Positions 61,183 through 64,000 of a stretch of 64,000 nt of DNA are shown one piece after another. The translations under genes and the position numbers were made by a program. This DNA comes from Diphasiastrum complanatum (taxonomy: Eukaryota > Streptophyta > Lycopodiopsida > Lycopodiales > Lycopodiaceae), in NCBI GenBank assembly GCA_029204225.1, contig MU831965.1, positions 1 through 64,000 of the forward strand, written 5' to 3'. Each line of letters starts with the position of its first letter. Within the stretch, counting starts at the first letter, position 1. The notes under the pieces are model-generated. The model ran no database searches. It was not told the DNA's origin and worked only from the letters and a program-made list of their open reading frames with translations.

Positions 61183-63429
61183 ATGGAAGTAGAAGAACAG
61201 GAACAGTTCGCCGAAGAACTCGACGAACTGGTTACCAAGGAGCAGTTCCTCCAATTGGTAACAGAAGTGGATGAACTGAAGCTGGCATTAGCCAATTTCA
61301 AGTCCAGTGTGGACGACTCGTTCGCTGAACTCAAAAACTTGATTATGAGCTCCGCGAAAGGAAGCCTTCCCTCCACTTCTCAGTTATCCCCTTCTCCACT
61401 TCCATCAGTTTCGGGTGAGACTTTACGGTCTCACCCCAGTGTTTTTAAAGATTTAAAGCCTCCTACTTTTAATGGGGAAGAGAAGGATAGAAATGCAGAT
61501 ATTCTACAAACCTTCCTCAGCAAATGGAAGAACATTCATGCTCTTAAACAGACCCCTGACCATTTGCAAGCAATTGAGGCCAGTCTTTCTTTAGGGCCTA
61601 TGGCCTATAAGTGGTGGTTAAATCTCCAGGAGACTGGGCAGACTCCCCGGTCATGGAAAGCTTTTGAAGAAGCTTTCCTAAGAGAATTTCTACCAGAGAA
61701 TGAACTTGATAGAGCCTGGGAAGCCTGGGAAAGAACAGTAATGGACAAGTCCCTCATCCAATATATCTCGCAGTATCGAGAGGCAATTTTAAAGATTAAA
61801 AATATGGATGACTATCAAAAAATCAGGGGATTTGTCCGTGGCCTCAAAGATGAATATAAAGTAGAGGTCCAGAGAAACTCGCCTACTACCCTTGAGCAAG
61901 CTCTCAGATATGCTCAAATCTATGATGATTCAGTGGGTAGGAAGAGAGCGAGACAGCAACCACTTTCTGAGCAGCTTCCTCAGAAAGACTTTCAATTTAA
62001 AAAGAAATTTTTAAAAAGAAAGAAAGAAGATAAATTTAAAGGTGAAGCTCCTCAGAAACGCCCTTCACTCATACAGCCCTTAAAACCAGATGATTTTGAG
62101 AAAGCCAAACAAGAACGTTTGTGCTTTGTGTGTATGGGCAAGGGACACACAGTCAGACAGTGTCCCAAGGGGCCTTTCACTAAAAAAGATAAAAAACAAG
62201 TTCATCTTGTTCAGACTGTATGTTTCCCTTGTAACTCGGCAGCTTCCGAGATCAAAGTGTATCATGAAGATCATGAACACTGTTGCCAGCTAACCTCTGC
62301 AATGCTAGCGAGACCCTTCAGCTTTGGGCCGCATGACCTAGTACGTATGCATGGGAAAGTTGGTAACCAGTCAGTAAGAGTCATGGTTGATGATGGGGCA
62401 ACCCATAATTTCATCAACCACACCCTGGTTAAAAAGCTTAAACTACCAGAAGTACCTAGTCAGCATAGATACATAGTTTCATTAGCTAAGGGTGAAGATA
62501 AAAAAATATGGGAAACTATGGTAAGTAAGTTAAATCTTGGTATTCAGGGGTACCAAGATCAAATAAACTTTCAGATAATGCACCTAGATCGAACAGACAT
62601 TGTTCTCGGGAGAGATTGGCTCTACAGTTTAGGACCTTCCCTCCACAGAAACTATCAGGAGAACACCCTCAGCTTTCAGTATAAAGGCCGAGAGATCCAG
62701 TTGCATGGGGAGCATGATGTTCCCAACAGCCCTATGGTCTGCAGTTCAGAGCTCTGTCAGCTAATCGGAGACGAAGACCATCAGGTATTCTTATGTGACT
62801 TTCAGTTTATTCCTGAAGTTTCTATTTCCAGTTCTATTCAGCAGAAAATCAGTAAATTAGAAACTTTATTGTCTAAATTTAAAGATGTTTTTCCTGAAGA
62901 TTTGCCACATGGTTTACCACCTAGCAGAGAGGTAGATCATGTAATAAACCTAGTACCAGGTACAGCACCTGTTTCTAAACCTCCGTATCGGGTCAGCCGA
63001 ACAGAGGATGAAGAAATAACTAGGCAGTTAACAGACTATCTTGGGAAAGGCCAAATTCAGACCAGTAGTTCACCATGGGCCTCACCAGTCCTATTGGTGA
63101 AAAAGAAGGAGGGGTCTATGCGTCTTTGCGTAGATTACAGAGCCCTCAATAAAGTCACAATTAAGAATAAATACCCTATGCCTCGGGCAGACGAGTTGTT
63201 TGATCAACTCGACGGGGCTAAGTTTTTCAGCAAAATAGACCTTAGATCGGGATATCATCAAGTCCGTATAAAATCGGAAGATGTCTCGAAAACAGCTTTT
63301 AGGACTCGTCACGGTCATTATGAGTTTAAGGTGATGCCATTTGGGCTCACAAATGCTCCAGCTACCTTTATGACCTTGATGAACAGTGTCCTCAGACCAT
63401 ACTTGGGTAAGTTTGTAGTGTATTTTTAG
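61183..63429 (+). pseudogene. Gypsy F gag-protease-RT
   Basis: The frame is open from 61090, where a GTG stands where an ATG would be expected; the first in-frame ATG is 61183 ([15 protein letters not shown]). Counting residues from 61090: gag core ([20 protein letters not shown], about 175-195), knuckle [14 protein letters not shown] (about 344-357), protease [13 protein letters not shown] with DDGA instead of DSGA (about 431), RT from about 600 ([14 protein letters not shown]) through [20 protein letters not shown] to [20 protein letters not shown]. It ends at a TAG produced by a shift just before the catalytic DD box. Confidence 0.85.
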
Positions 63430-63848
63430 ATGACATCCTCATCTACAGCAAAACGAGGAAGGAGCATCTAAAACACCTCAGAAAGGTGTTTCGACTGCTC
63501 AGAAAGCATAAGCTTTATGCTAAACAATCCAAGTGTGAATTCTTCGTTGAAGAAGTAGCATATTTGGGTCACATTATCTCTTCAGATGGGATCAAGATGG
63601 ACCCAAATAAGGTTAAAGCCATACTCAGTTGGCTGAGACCTCAGAATATTTTGGAACTTCAAATCTTTCTTGGTCTGGCGGGATATTACAGACGATTTGT
63701 CAAGGAATATGCTCAGATAGCAGTCCCTATGACAAATCTCCTTAAGGGGAAGGGAAAGGAGTTCATTTGGGAGTCCGCACAACAGGAGAGCTTTGATGCT
63801 CTCAAAACAGCCTTAGCTACAGCACCAGTTTTAAAAGTTCAGCTGTAG
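63430..63848 (+). pseudogene. Gypsy F RT end, shifted frame
   Basis: [20 protein letters not shown] contains the catalytic DD; then [56 protein letters not shown] and a stop at the deletion junction. It would follow directly from the upstream frame if the small indel near 63420 were absent. Confidence 0.85.
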
Positions 63849-64000
63849 GGTTTAAACAAGAAAAAGTTGAAGCAGCCAGAAACTTTTTAGAAGACCTAAA
63901 CCAGATGATAGAACATGCTAAGCGTAGCATTAGACAATCCCAGGATCGAGCCAGGCATTATGCAGATCCACACAGACGGGATGTGCAGTTCTCCACTGGT

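Larger units (their letters stand above)
60021..64000 (+). mobile_element. Gypsy F: Ty3 element, internally deleted, runs off the window
   Basis: 5' LTR 60021-60378, primer site from 60380, leader to 61089, one long gag-PR-RT frame (to 63429), a frameshift at the RT catalytic box, RT end and start of the RNase H region (63486-63840). It then jumps at about 63843 into the integrase C-terminus (EAARNFLEDLNQMIEHAKRS, QSQDRARHYADPHRRDVQFS), so most of RNase H and integrase are deleted. The 3' part lies beyond 64000. It interrupts or abuts hAT-2 at 60020. Confidence 0.88.

Overview
The window is transposon-dominated nuclear DNA from a land plant with a large, repeat-rich genome. Ty1/copia and Ty3/gypsy elements, APE-type LINEs and intron-containing hAT transposases make up most of the legible coding sequence. 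The only recognisable host gene is a plant-type S28 serine carboxypeptidase, split by a 14-kb intron. I cannot name the species; a fern, lycophyte or gymnosperm would fit the very long, transposon-filled intron, but that is inference. There are no bacterial operons, rRNA genes or CRISPR arrays, and I recognise no tRNA gene.

Layout, left half. 1-1072 holds a decayed hAT copy (minus). About 1.6-10.5 kb carries an unrecognised gene of roughly 1,000 codons (called X here). X is split by copia A (2875-7820), which has a perfect 5-bp target duplication and itself contains a broken gypsy insertion. A solo LTR (11330-11718) comes next. Two phase-matched exons of an EDA2-like S28 peptidase follow, at 11925-12021 and 26191-26285. 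The intron between them contains LINE 1 (minus), copia C (plus), LINE 2 (plus), hAT-1 (minus) and a gypsy scrap (minus). Downstream lie a copia-like LTR, a gypsy remnant with protease and integrase (27.5-29.0 kb) and hAT-4 (29.5-31.6 kb).

Layout, right half. A chromodomain gypsy (D, minus, about 32.4-48.4 kb) is the host of a nested stack. Copia B (33079-38404) is inserted in its chromodomain codons; it is full-length, has an intact open reading frame and near-identical LTRs. Gypsy E (40368-46143) is inserted in its reverse transcriptase. Gypsy E is an RT-less derivative with unusual AGTTA...TAACT LTR ends, and its gag is interrupted by a solo LTR of its own family. Then come LINE F (minus), a cluster of LINE scraps (50.8-53.2 kb), hAT-3 (minus, AT-hook tail), hAT-2 (minus) and gypsy F (plus), which runs off the right edge.

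How the parts relate. Almost everything is a mobile element acting for itself, and only copia B looks potentially autonomous. The LINE family ends in a hairpin plus a (TC)n tail. Truncated LINE copies begin directly after (TC)n tracts, which links the LINEs to the microsatellites in the window. Two hAT copies share the same intron positions; one keeps good splice sites and the other has lost some. Order of insertion can be read for several nests: X before copia A, gypsy D before copia B and gypsy E, gypsy E before its solo LTR.
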